Source of the DNA: Astragalus membranaceus
Taxonomy: Eukaryota > Streptophyta > Magnoliopsida > Fabales > Fabaceae
Length of the DNA: 64,000 bases
Direction of reading: 5' to 3'
Assembly: GCA_039519185.1 (NCBI GenBank)
Contig: CM076851.1
Coordinates: forward strand, 27,838,857-27,902,856
The notes below the pieces were generated by a model. It was given only the letters and a program-made list of their open reading frames with translations, was not told the origin of the DNA and did no database searches. Every line of letters begins with the position of its first letter. Positions within the stretch are counted from its first letter, which is position 1. The position numbers and the translations under genes were made by a program. This document shows, piece after piece, positions 33,441 to 46,681 of the stretch.

Positions 33441-34893
33441 CCTAGCTTTGGGTTCATGACTCCCCTCCACTAGGTATGCTACATGAATCTCGGGATCGTC
33501 ATCCCCATGGTATCTTTTATTATTATCTCGGACATTAAGTCTGTTACTCGACAAGAGGTCGTATTCTTTCATTTTATTACTTGAACTTAGACACTTAGGT
33601 CTATTACTTGATACTTGATTGTGTTCCCACTCGATACAACAACTACTCGGTTTATATTCACACCATAACATGAACTTACTTATGTTGCATCATAACTATA
33701 CCTTTGCATGCTTGAAAAACCATTCATTTCATCCAGACATAAGCTAAACAACTTTTTATTCAATCAATAGATAATACTTACTTGAAATGTTACATATCGT
33801 TGTTCAATGATCATTAGGAAGGGTTTAGAAATGAATTGGGGGAAGTTTGGAATGTTTTAGTTTTAGAAACTAATCTGGGAATTGATTCCCAACTCTTGGG
33901 AATCACAACAACCACTTCAAACAATCAAATTCAAGCCATAATTCATCAATTCAAACACCAAGCTTAAATAAACACACTTCAAATCAACACACATAACAAA
34001 AGTTCAAAATTCAAGTTCTTCAATCGTTCAAAAACAACATAACAATCGAAGAACTCACCTTGATTATTGATTCCAATACATAAACACGCGAGAAATTTCA
34101 ACTTTCAAGCATCGAATATTCCCCGAGGCACCCAAATCCGAAACCCTAATCGCCAACAAGCTTTCATCTACCAAAACCCTAAAATCTTAGCTCCTACTCC
34201 ACCAAGTGATGATGAAAACGAAAAATGGAAAGAAGAGGAGTGGTGGGTTTTGGTTCTTGGTGAGTTGAAGCTCCACTTAAACCTTGAGGCATAACAATGG
34301 TGGAGAGAAAGAGTGAGTTATTGGGGTTGATCTTGGTATCAAAAGGAAGAGAATGAGAAGGTGATTCTTTTTTAGCAAGAAAGAATGTAACTTACCTCAA
34401 TATTGGTTCTCCTCTCCTTCTTCTTCCCTTCGCCCTCTCCCTCTCTCTTTATCCCTTTCTTTTTCTTTTATTTTTAAACTAACTAAAATACCTCATGTGA
34501 GGGAAATGACCTGTATGCCCTTATTCTATTCCTAATTCCTCAACAAACCACACTTAAATTCATATTTGATTTTAGCACCCAATAACCGACTTCTACAATT
34601 TATAATTGTGCACCCAATTAGTGAACGAATTTATTTCAAACATCAAAGTAATTAAAATAATTACTTTGGGTTGTCACACTTAACACTAATTAATTCAATT
34701 ACCATCAAAGTTATTCACTAATCAATCTAATTAAAATAACCACCTAAATTAATTGGAATAATTATTTTGGGGATGTTACATTATATATATATAGGCTCAA
34801 GTTCTACTTTACAAGATATACTAGTCGGAAACACTTTAAGTCTATATTTGACCTTTTCGTTCTCTTATACTCATGTTTTAGAGTGTTGTGAGG

Positions 34894-35080
34894 CAATGTT
34901 TTAAAATCAAACCAACGAACGGTTCAACCAGTTAAATCATGAATCGACGCTATTTACGTACGGTTCAGTTCTTTGAGCGGATCAAACCTGGTTTCATCCC
35001 AGTTCGAATGATTTAAAGCGATTGAACCATGACCCGGAGATCTCGCCGGTTCTATGTCTGATTCGGTTTTAAAAACATTG
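34894..35080. mobile_element. 187-bp MITE inside the copia-like LTR
   Basis: The ends CAATGTTTTAAAA and TTTTAAAAACATTG are inverted, and the flanks TTGTGAGG (34886-34893) and TTGTGAGA (35081-35088) differ by one base. The uninterrupted sister LTR (around 35500) has a single TTGTGAGG here, which confirms an insertion. A related partial sequence lies at about 61650-61765. Confidence 0.75.
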
Positions 35081-35261
35081 TTGTGAGATGTAGTTAGATC
35101 TTTATTTTGGAGAGTTGAGTGTACTAGGGTCATTGGGTATTTGAGAGAAGTCTATGTGTTGTAAAATTTTCACATATTGCTATTCTCTGGTTGTCATTAG
35201 ACAATGGTTCATGGTTTTTCTTCGGTTTTAGAGTTTTTCGCGTTAAATTATTGTGTTCCAA

Positions 35262-35862
35262 TTTTTGGAGTTGATTGGAATTAATTGACAATTTTGAAGA
35301 AGTCTCACATTCCCCAGCTTTGTGAAGGAATAGGAAGGCCAATGTTATATATGAGCTCAAGTTCTCATTTACAAGATGTAACGGTCAGAAACACTTTAAG
35401 TTATTTTTAGAAACACTTTAAGTTTGCATCTGATTTTTTTATAATAAAAGAAAAAATTAAAAAAAATGACGTTTTCATTCTCTTATACTCTTGTCTTAAA
35501 GTGTTGTGAGGTGTCGTTAGATATTTACTTTGGAAAGTGTGGGTATACTGAGATCAATGGGTATTTGAGAAAAATCTATGTGTTGTAAAAAAATCTCACA
35601 TTGTGTTATTCTCTGGTTCTCATTGTGTTATTCTCTTGTTTTAAAGTGTTGTGAGGTGTCGTTATATATTTACTTTGGAAAGTGTGGGTATACCGAGATC
35701 AATGAGTATTTGAGAAAAATCTATGTGTTGTAAAAAATTTCACATTGTGTTATTATCTGGTTCTCATTAAACAACAGTTTGTGGTTTTTCTTCAGTTTTA
35801 GATTTTTCCAAATTAAATTCTTGTATTTCGATTGTGTTTATTTTATTTTATTTTTCCAACCA
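35262..35862 (+). mobile_element. Second tandem copia-like LTR
   Basis: It starts GGAGTTGATTGGAATT (parallel to 30451) and ends TTTTTCCAACCA, near the expected inverted end of TGTTGGA. Inside, a segment of about 150 bp (35485-35634) is repeated at 35635-35770, with AGTGTTGTGAGGTGTCGTTA in each. Two LTRs directly joined without an interior suggest unequal recombination or a tandem insertion. Confidence 0.55.
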
Positions 35863-38079
35863 CCTTTGTACTATCTGAAACAAGATTTTCATTTACAAAT
35901 TTTGATATAAATGATGTTTCCAAACACTTGTTCATTTTTTTTTATGTTTCGGTCAAAAAAAACTATGGGTCATATAAATTTTAATTAAAAAATCAATGGA
36001 TTCTATTTCACAACTTAAGTACTTAACTACCTTCACGTCCAAAAAGTAATTTAACTACCTTAACTTAACATCTTACCTTATCCAAATAATGAGTCAAAAG
36101 TTTTGAAATTTAAGAGACAAGAAAGAGGATGACCCCTATATGGAATACAAGCGTGTGAGTGAAGCTAATTTTTCTACTACGTTCTTTATTCAAGCTTACA
36201 TATATTTTAATCTAACTAACCTCAATGATTAAAGGTTTAACCCCATGATTAACAAGCCTTAAATGAACCCATTTGTCTGTTGAAAAAAAAAAGCGTGATA
36301 CTAATTAATTGGATTATGTGTAATAGTTGCCCGACATTAGTTGGTGGCGACAATGTTTGCTTCTAATCAAGTTTGACATGCAAATTTTATTTGTTTACCT
36401 AACGCTTACTTTGACGGTGTCCCTACCTAAGATTTGGGAGATTTTTGCTGTGTCTTGACGCCGTCATTTTCCGTAACGTTTTTTATTTTTTTATTCAATG
36501 AGCAATGCATTTGGCCGTCGGTGATTGTACAAGGAAACCGTCAGGAAAGTTACGGATTTTATTTTAAACAAACATGCATTGGATGGGATGGTCCCGTTAA
36601 CTTGGAATTTAATTAGTATATACGACTGTCCTTGTGAAAAACTTTACATCGACTAATCAAAAATTATTTTATGAGTGACTTTTAAAGTAGTTGAGATAAA
36701 ATTAAACATTTTTTATAACGTGACATTATTACACCGACTGTGTATACAAATTAAAGGTATGTGTTAGTTAAGTCTTGATTATGAAAAGCAAGGCATCTAA
36801 CACTATATGCATAAAAAAAAATGTTATGATATTTTTGACCCGTTATTTAAGGAAGGGTGAAAAGCGGAAACATTTCACTCTCAAGTTGTTTTTGTGTTAA
36901 TTACGTGATATTTTTGGATTATGATTCTGTTGTCCACATTGGAGGACCCATTGAGTATGTTCAATCACTCCCAGGAATCTGTGTTATTTAATTCCGGCAA
37001 GTAAAAATTGTGATTTTGTGTCTTTGTGACGATAACTTGAAAACGATGGGTCAATAAATGTAATCGTTAAAATTATTTATTCAAAATTAAGTCGTGATCA
37101 CAATGATTTAACATTAGAATGACAGTTTTTTCCTCAACAAAAAAAACATTGGAGTGATAGAGAAAGTGGTCGTTTTTAAGGTTTGACGAGAAGCACAGTT
37201 GTCCAGTTTTAAAATGCATTTCTAAAAACTTGAAAAAGCATTCAATATTTGTAATTTCTTGGGTATTTGGTAACTCTATAGACGTGCATATAAAATATGG
37301 ACTCAAATTATAAACTCTTTAAAATTAAGGGGAAATAATGAAATGGGAGTACAAGAGCAGACTTTTACATTTTGGCTCTTTGACATTTAAAAGTCAACAT
37401 CAGAAATAATTTTTTTCATCAATTAGTTCAATAGTTCTCATTAATTTTTACTAAATAATGATTGTTTTTTTTGACAAAACTAAATAATGATTGTTGACTA
37501 CTATGTACTGTGCCCGTATCTATACGATTAAACATTTCTGAAACAATATGGTATCGATGTGAAAAACATAAACATTTTAGTTTCATAGTACAATAATACC
37601 ACACATCAGAAGATTGTCACCCTGATTTGAAGTTATGTTCTTCAGTTAATATTTATTATTTCAATATAAAATTGAACATGCACTAGTAGTTGCTTACGAT
37701 TAAGGAACATATATATATTGACTAAACTGAACCATATTCTCACCATAACATAAGAAATTATAATGCTCGTCTATGCGCGGATGATGAGAAGGAGTGGTAT
37801 ACGTTTTTAACAATTTTAGTGTTGATTGTTTCTAATATAGATTTGATTAATATGCTCGATTTTGGTCCTAGTTTGTGACCTATCGTGGAGGTTCGTTCTT
37901 AGACTCCCTTTTCAGATTAATTTGTATATTATTGTCATGTAATATCTCAGGTTGGTCCTAGTTTGTGGCCTATCGTGAAGGTTCTTAAACTCCTTTTTCA
38001 GATTATTTTTTTACACATCAACAAGATCAACACATTTCATTTAAGATACAACTATGAATATAGCTAAAGGAATCGTGAG
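35863..38079. other. AT-rich intergenic DNA
   Basis: No gene recognised. An imperfect direct repeat of about 60 bp (37862-37927 and 37952-38010, TTGGTCCTAGTTTGTGRCCT) is present. The open frame at 36434-36616 has no recognisable feature. Confidence 0.4.
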
Positions 38080-38482
38080 GAGCATAAGTTATGGATGTTT
38101 GTCCCAATGCATGAGCAGTATCATTCGCCGATCACTTCACAAAAACAACTCAGATCCATCTGGGTTCATAGCATAAACACCATCTACCACTTTCTTGTTG
38201 TCCATCTCAAAGGTTATGGCACATATATAGATTCTGATTAGCAACCCAAGCAAGAGATTTAAGAAGGGTCCAAGCTTCAACTTTCAGAGAAGATAGAGTT
38301 GTTGAGCACCAATCTGAGGCAGTAGATATGAACTCTCCAAGGTGGTTTCGAAGACACCAACCCCCGTCAATTTTGTTTTGTTATAGGAAAACAGGTGCAT
38401 CTAAGTTGTACTTGATCTGGTGAATAGGAGGTGCATTCCACCTCGGTCGGTCTACTACATCCTAAATTGGAGCCCTTGAACA
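38080..38482 (-). pseudogene. LINE RNase H fragment (3' half of a split remnant)
   Basis: The minus-strand translation resembles the RVT_3/RNase H-like domain found at the end of plant LINE polyproteins (EAWTLLKSLAWVANQN, then MDNKKVVDGVYAMN), with stops. The matching upstream half lies at 58982-59330, beyond the 20.5-kb CACTA insertion, in the same orientation and in the expected order. Confidence 0.6.
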
Positions 38483-39039
38483 CACTACAAGAATTTTGGG
38501 GATTACCGGCGGACAAAATCCGCCGGATATTGGTGATTACCGGCGGATTTTTTCCGCCGGAAGTTCACCCGCGGGTAAACGTTACCGGCGGATTTTCCGC
38601 CTCTAATTTCCGGCGGAAAATCCGCCGGAAATTAGCGGCGGAAAATCCGCCGGTAACTGCAGGGAAAACGGCTGTAAAAATCTGCCGGTAAATTCTCTAA
38701 TCCGCCGGTAATTATCGGCGCCAAATCCGCCGGTAAATGCTGTCATCTGTCGGAAAGTTTTCAAAAAAACCGCCGGTAAATTAACGGAATCCGCCGGAAA
38801 TCTATTTTATTTTTTTAAAAAAATGGATGTTTAGTTTATTTAAAAAAAATAATATATTTGTTAATTAAAATATTTATTATTTAATTCAAAAAATATATAA
38901 TTAATTTTATAATATAAATATTTATTTTATATAAATGCTAATTAAGCGAGAATTGAATAATGCTTTAAAATGATAAAATTTGCATAAACATCCAAGATCC
39001 AATAATTAAAATATTTATTACATTTTGTCAAAAAAAATG

Positions 39040-41182
<2,143 letters not shown>

Positions 41183-41268
<86 letters not shown>
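41183..41268. repeat. (TA)n microsatellite upstream of second CACTA gene
   Basis: About 43 TA units lie directly before the start codon (41178, minus strand) of the outer element's second protein. Confidence 0.9.
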
Positions 41269-41277
<9 letters not shown>

Positions 41278-41404
41278 TGATAAATAACATAAATAATGAA
41301 TAACATATATAAATGATGAATAACATATATGATGAATATATAACACATGAATAAAGTCTGATAAATATAAATATTAATTATTTCATAACAAATTAATTAG
41401 AATC

Positions 41405-41603
41405 TCATTCTTTCTCGAAACCACCATCATCATCAGATAAGTGAATTCCTGATACACCGACGTGATCGACTCCATCCTCATGATCTGTATCTTCTTCTTC
41501 ATTAACTTCATCACCAGTGTTTGGCTCATCACATAAACGAGTAATGGGTTCAACTTCAATCACTTCATTTACATTGGACATTTCATCCATTTGATATGGC
41601 ACG
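41405..41603 (-). pseudogene. C-terminal coding end of the outer CACTA transposase
   Basis: The minus-strand frame MPYQMDEMSNVNEVIEVEP to GGFEKE and a stop at 41405 corresponds to the acidic tail of the inner element's transposase (MPYQSDGMSPVL). It is the last piece of the gene that starts at 57493, cut off from it by the retrotransposon patchwork (41604-44130) and the inner CACTA element. Confidence 0.75.
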
Positions 41604-42974
41604 TGATAAGCCGCAAGTATACGGTTCTATCGCGTAGTAAAAATATCGATCCACAGGGAGTTATATGTGACTACCAATCTAGTTTCAGTGGTGATTAGCT
41701 GAAAAGGAATAGTTAAGTAGGAAATATGTTGGTTTTAACTTTGAATATAAAAGGCGTCTTGGGATCATGGTTAGATCACAATGATGGTAATAGAAAAACC
41801 CTTTAGCTATTCTCTATCTTATAATTGAGTTTGTTTTAAGGACAATGTATTATTTTGGTTTAATTCAAGTTTCCTTTCGGAATACAAGAACGTGTCTCGA
41901 AACGATGATCAAGCCTATTCTCATGGTTGATCATCGCCGAAACCCATTAAGCACAACCTTATTGTCCCAAAGTTACCTCGGCTATTCTCATGCTTTGGTT
42001 ACTTTGTCTAATTCCATTTGTTCTAATGTCAGGCTTCACCTTTCGGTACTTCACCTGACATTTGGGTTATACAAATTTGCACAATGGAATTAGATTAAAA
42101 GTCAAAGCAATCATAAGATAGGGCTTAGCTTTGGGACTAATTAGGGACCATCATTAGATTGTATCCCATAATCCCAAGACTAAAAGAAGTCTACTCACAA
42201 TTGCTCATTGTTGACAAGGGAGTAGAAGAGAAGGACATAATGTAAATAGCGAGAAATAAAATAAAGCGTGTAAAAGACTGAATTGTAAAAAGGACAGAAT
42301 AACAATAACCTTAATAGAAAACTTGCAAGAACTTTAACATAAACTAAAGTGTGAGAATTACAATGATCCAGGATGAATGTGAAGCTACATTAGGGTCCTT
42401 TTTATAGGCCAAGATCAGAGACAAAGCACTAAACATCAATTACAATCCATAAAGACAGAATGGGAAGAGTTGTAACATTTTTGGCTATCAGAAGGGACGC
42501 ACGGATCGTGCCACACAGGCGCACGGATCGTGCCCCATAACAACAGCTGGGAATTTGAAACAGCACGGGGCGCACGGACCGTGCTTGACATGCGCACGGA
42601 TCGTGCACAGTTGAGCTTTTGATCTTCTGCAGTTACGAATGTCTCGCACGGACCGTGCCTCCAGGCGCACGGACCGTGCGTCTCTTTTTCTTCAATTCCT
42701 TCATTTTCTGCGAACCACACGCACGGACCATGCTTAATCACGCACGGACCGTGCGTCTAAACCTGATATTTGGACCTTCTATTGCTGATTCTTCTCCCCA
42801 TCCTTTTGCCTTTTGATCCTTTACTCTTTAAGCACTAAAATTCCTCAATTGCTTCCATAATAACCTGAGAATAGAAACCAACAATTTGTAGTAAAATAGC
42901 TCTAAACTAAAATCAAAACATCAAATAAACTACTTAAAATAAATAATAAAAACACACTAAAATATGACTTATCA
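41604..42974 (-). mobile_element. 3' LTR of a Ty3/gypsy element
   Basis: In plus coordinates it starts TGATAAGCCGC and ends GACTTATCA, giving inverted TGATAAG ends over 1371 bp. Just outside its right edge the minus strand reads AAGCATGGGGGAGTT, a polypurine tract, so this is a minus-oriented 3' LTR. It contains eight copies of a GCACGGWCCGTGC palindrome between 42490 and 42756. No 5-bp TSD flanks it; instead the whole patchwork is bounded by a 36-bp duplication. Confidence 0.8.
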
Positions 42975-43679
42975 AACTCCCCCATGCTTGAATCTTTGCT
43001 TGTCCTCAAGCAAAACTATGAAACTCATTGGCCAATTTTTGGAAAAAATTCTGAATTCCTATAAAACCTTAAGTGGACCTGCGGTAAATTTCAGCACTTC
43101 TTTGGTTTGAGACTTACTACTTGGGCTTTTGTGACTTATGAGACAAGTTTTAGGTATCAGCACAATAGAAAGGATATCAATGTCATCATAGAATTAGTTC
43201 CCTAGCATTCTTGAGCTTGGGTCTTCCATTCACTAGATCGGGTCTCAAAGAAGGGTCTTTATACGCTGAGCATTCAAGCATTTTTTTTTCTTTTTTTTGC
43301 TTTTTTCTTTGATGTAGGCCAACCACTTTTAATTAACAATTTTTTTCTTTTTCAATTTGAACTAAAGTGGTCAGCCCTTCTTGCTTATGCTCCTTTTTTT
43401 TCTTTTCTTTTTCTTTTCTTTCTTTTTCTTTCTTTTTGCTTGATACCCCAACTCAGACATTTTTCTCCAGTAACCTCGCATCCGGTAAATGTCACCAAGA
43501 GAACTAAATTTCTAGTTTCTTTTCTAAACCTCCTAATAGTACCAATAACCAAAAACAAATCTCAAGTGTGTGTGTGCAAACCCAAAAAGTAGTAGCAAAC
43601 AATCATTTATTTTTACCAGTCAGTCCACCTAGATGAATACTATGAATTCCCAAAAAAAAATTTAATCTAAAAGAGGCCT
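42975..43679 (-). mobile_element. Polypurine tract and 3' untranslated tail of the same Ty3 element
   Basis: On the minus strand it reads as a purine-rich untranslated tail (A/G-rich run complementary to 43390-43440) leading to GAGGACAAGCAAAGATTCAA and the polypurine tract next to the LTR. It resembles the tail at window positions 300-960. No coding sequence is seen. Confidence 0.65.
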
Positions 43680-44073
43680 TTACTAGACAAAACATGCTTT
43701 CAAAATTCTTCAATCTGGTTTTTTCTGGCCATCACTTTTTAAAGATGTGCATTATTTTGTTTCTAAATGCGATCAATGTCAACGCACTGGGAGTATTTCC
43801 AGAAGAAACGAAATGCCTCTGAACAGTATTCTAGAAGTCGAAATTTTCGACGTCTAGGAAATTGACTTCATGGGGCTATTTCCCTCTTCTTTTGGAAATC
43901 AATACATTCTAGTCGCAGTTGATTATGTCTCAAAGTGGATTGAAGCCATTGCTTCTCCAACAAATGATGCACAAGTCGTAATCAAGCTTTTCAAGAAAAT
44001 CATTTTTTCAAGATTTGGAGTACCAAGAGTAGTAATTAGTGATGGAGGATCTCATTTTATCTCCAAACATTTT
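43680..44073 (+). pseudogene. Inverted Ty3/gypsy integrase fragment
   Basis: The plus-strand translation shows the integrase zinc-finger end and core: SGFFWPSLFKDVHYFVSKCD, then CQRTG, IDFMGLFPSSFGNQYILVAV, DYVSKWIEA and GVPRVVISDGGSHF. The first two catalytic Asp residues of the D,D-35-E triad are visible (IDFMG and SDGG); the Glu region is lost. A TAG replaces the usual Trp before IDFMG. It is opposite in strand to the adjacent 3' LTR and ends abruptly at SKHFE, where a copy of outer-transposase sequence begins. Confidence 0.8.
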
Positions 44074-44130
44074 GAAAATGCGCATGAAAATGAGCAGAAG
44101 ATTGGTCTTCACTTATGAAAATGCCCGAAT
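44074..44130. other. Filler DNA: 42-bp copy of outer transposase exon plus 15 bp
   Basis: 44074-44115 matches 54606-54647 over 42 bp with one mismatch (GAAAATGCGCATGAA, then ATGAGCAGAAGATTGGTC) in the same orientation. 44116-44130 is unassigned filler that begins GAAAATGC again. The 36 bp that follow (44131-44166) duplicate 41569-41604. Confidence 0.85.
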
Positions 44131-44192
44131 TTACATTGGACATTTCATCCATTTGATATGGCACGTCTTCCACTGTGTCATCATTTGTCTCA
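44131..44192 (-). pseudogene. Displaced piece of outer transposase last exon
   Basis: On the minus strand this continues the frame that stops at the inner CACTA edge. Removing the inner element and one TCA joins KPRGRIE to TNDDTVEDVPYQMDEMSN, parallel to the inner element's own protein. It proves that the inner element inserted inside the outer transposase coding sequence. Confidence 0.8.
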
Positions 44193-46681
44193 CACTACTA
44201 GAAAACTTCAATTTAGCGTCCATTTGGTAGCGTCGGCCCCCGACACGGACGCTAATAGCGTCAGATTAGCGTCGGCTAAGCCCACGCTAAGCAAAAAATG
44301 ATATTTGACGCAAGGAGATACAGATTAGCGTCGGCTAGGCCAACGCTACGTGATAAGATATGCGACGCTAAAAAGTGATAAGATTAGCGTCGGACGGCCC
44401 ACGCTAGTTTTATGTTAATTTACCAAAATACCCTAACTCTCCCACTATTCTTCTGTTCATTCCCTCGCTCACTCTTCTTCTGTTCATTCTCTCCATCACT
44501 CTCTTAGTCTTGCGCCTCTCTTCACCGAAACCCTAAGCCTTCACCTCTTTCTCCTCCGCTACACAGAGGCGACGGCGCCAGCCGGAGAAGACGAAGAACA
44601 CCTCGACGGCAACACTACTTTCTCCACCATCGCTCCCTCTCTCTTCGTTCTCATCTCAAATCGAAAAAACAAAAAACCCCAAATCCACCATCTTCCTCTG
44701 TTCTTTATATTTAGCAGTGGAAAAAAATTCGTCCAAGGTATTGCTTACGTATTCTTCCTCTGTTCTTCTGATTTTGATTCTATATAGTTGTTATGATGTT
44801 ATTTTTGGATTTGTAGTTTTGTTCTTTGTTTGTATCTGATTTCAACATAGACGTGTGTTCTTCGTTTTTTGTGTTCTTCATTTTTGGTGTTCTCTGTTCT
44901 TAATATGTGTTTGTCTACTTAGGTTAAAGATTATAGCAGTCATGGTGCCATTACCTGCTGGGGTTTGTTCCTTGATCTTGCAAAAAAAAATTATAGCATT
45001 GTTTCTTACGAATTAATTAGAATGTTGCCTTATGTTTTATTCAGAACAGAATGGATAATAGGTTTTGAAAAATAAGTTGCACCTCATTAGTTAAAGCGGC
45101 TAGGAACACTGTAGAAGCATATGTACACAGATATCTACATATTTCTCCAATATTCTCACTATCCTGACCTGCCTCCAGAATTTCTTTACTCTCTGTAAGT
45201 GTAAGCCATCCCTTTGTAACATTGTTGCTTGGTAAAGGTGTCAATATTAAGATGTTCTATATATAAATAAACTATTTGAAGCTTCAAGTGCTGGTTTTTA
45301 TCCCCTAATTTTGTATAGGTTGGTCTATCGTGATTTCTATCCCATCAATGCCATTGGTAATGTCTAGGCTTGTCCCACCCTGATACTAGTATAAGAATCT
45401 TGTTTATACCTTTTGTAACAGTGTTATACTGAACTGTATAAATTTAGTTGTTTTTGCTTAGGTGTGTATTGGACTGATAGTATTTCACAGGTTTCATTCT
45501 CTCTTGGTCTCTCAGTATAACGAGTATAATCCTTATTATAATGATAGCCTCTTTTACTTTATAATTTATAAAAGGAAAAATGTAAAAAAACTATTATACC
45601 TTTATGATTATAGCCTCCGTACTTCTCATAGAACTAAGAGGCCATTGCTACTTAGGTAGAATTAATTTTTTTTACACAAATATCCCCTAATATTTCTTAT
45701 CATATACCTTTAAAACATCACTACAGTCCCACGAATGACCTAGGCATTTTTCAGCGGTAATTAGTCTCCATATTATATTCTCATGTTTATCTTTAGTCGA
45801 GTCCATTTGAAGTTTAAATTTATCTGATTTGTAGTTTTCTTTGTTTAATGATTTTGGGATTTTACTGATTTTGGAGATTTGATTGATTTTAGCGATTTTA
45901 AGTGAAGTTGGGGCTGAACATTCATAGTGTTGTTGCCTGCTCAATATGAAACCATGAATTATTAGTTTGAAACTCATTTTATTTTGAGATTTTTGACATA
46001 TGATTTCCTGCTTCTTTCTCTTATCAGGTTTTTCTATTTGAATATACTTCCAGGTGAACAAAATTGGAGATTGTTGTTGACTCCACCAGCAAATTTGCCA
46101 GCTTCTTCAAGGTCATTTTTCGTGAACGGTAACGTCTCTTTCTTTTCTTTGTTTTGGTTGCTTCCTACTATTCAATTTTGTGAATCAATTTTTGGATGAA
46201 TCGATTTGATCTAAAGTGGTGCTTTTTAATTTTCAATGATCCCTAATTTTACACTCGTGTGTGTTTTTTTTTGCTGCTTGTTGTATATTGATCCATTGTT
46301 TGTGCTGGTGCTGCTTGGCATTACCATGATAATCTTTTTACTGGTTACCATCTTAATTTAAAGATTTTTGAGGTTTCTAAGGATTATAGAAAGCTTGTTA
46401 CTGAGTTTAAGAATTTGGGGTTAATTAAAAAGAAAGAACATGTTGCCCTTTATACATTAACATCTGATGCTATTAACACCAAGGGCTTGTCTATCCATAA
46501 ACAAAATCTGATGCTGTTATGTTATCAATTGTTGTTTACTGTGTTGTTGAATGTGATAGTATTTGGACTCATTCGGCTTCTTGTATGTTGTTGGGTTTGA
46601 TTTGGATGCAAAGTACTTATATTGAAAGTTTATGTGTTGCTAAATGTTATAGTGACAAATTAAGTGTTTTCCTCATAGAGA

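Larger units (their letters stand above)
30531..34780. mobile_element. Tekay-like solo LTR with two nested insertions (TSD TTATA)
   Basis: It starts TGTAACACC and ends GGGGATGTTACA, flanked by a perfect 5-bp duplication TTATA (30526-30530 and 34781-34785). No internal retrotransposon region exists, so it is a solo LTR left by recombination between LTRs. It contains a CACTA fragment (31053-32085) and another solo LTR (32142-33440); without them it is about 1.9 kb, of the same type as 1605-3975. Open frames at 33435-33671 and 34067-34294 are within LTR sequence and are not called. Confidence 0.85.
30448..35261 (+). mobile_element. Copia-like LTR, first of two tandem copies (interrupted)
   Basis: It begins TGTTGGAGTTGATG after the polypurine motif. 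The LTR is interrupted at 30530 by a Tekay-like solo LTR (30531-34780) and resumes at 34786. A further MITE interrupts it at 34894-35080. Its sequence (CACATTGTCGAGTTTTGTGA, TTGTGAGATGTAGTTAGATC) is repeated in the second copy from 35262. Confidence 0.6.

Noticed and set aside
42436..42816. Overlapping frames rich in CARTV/ARSVR repeats
   Set aside because: They are readings of the GCACGGWCCGTGC palindromes in the Ty3 LTR, not a protein.
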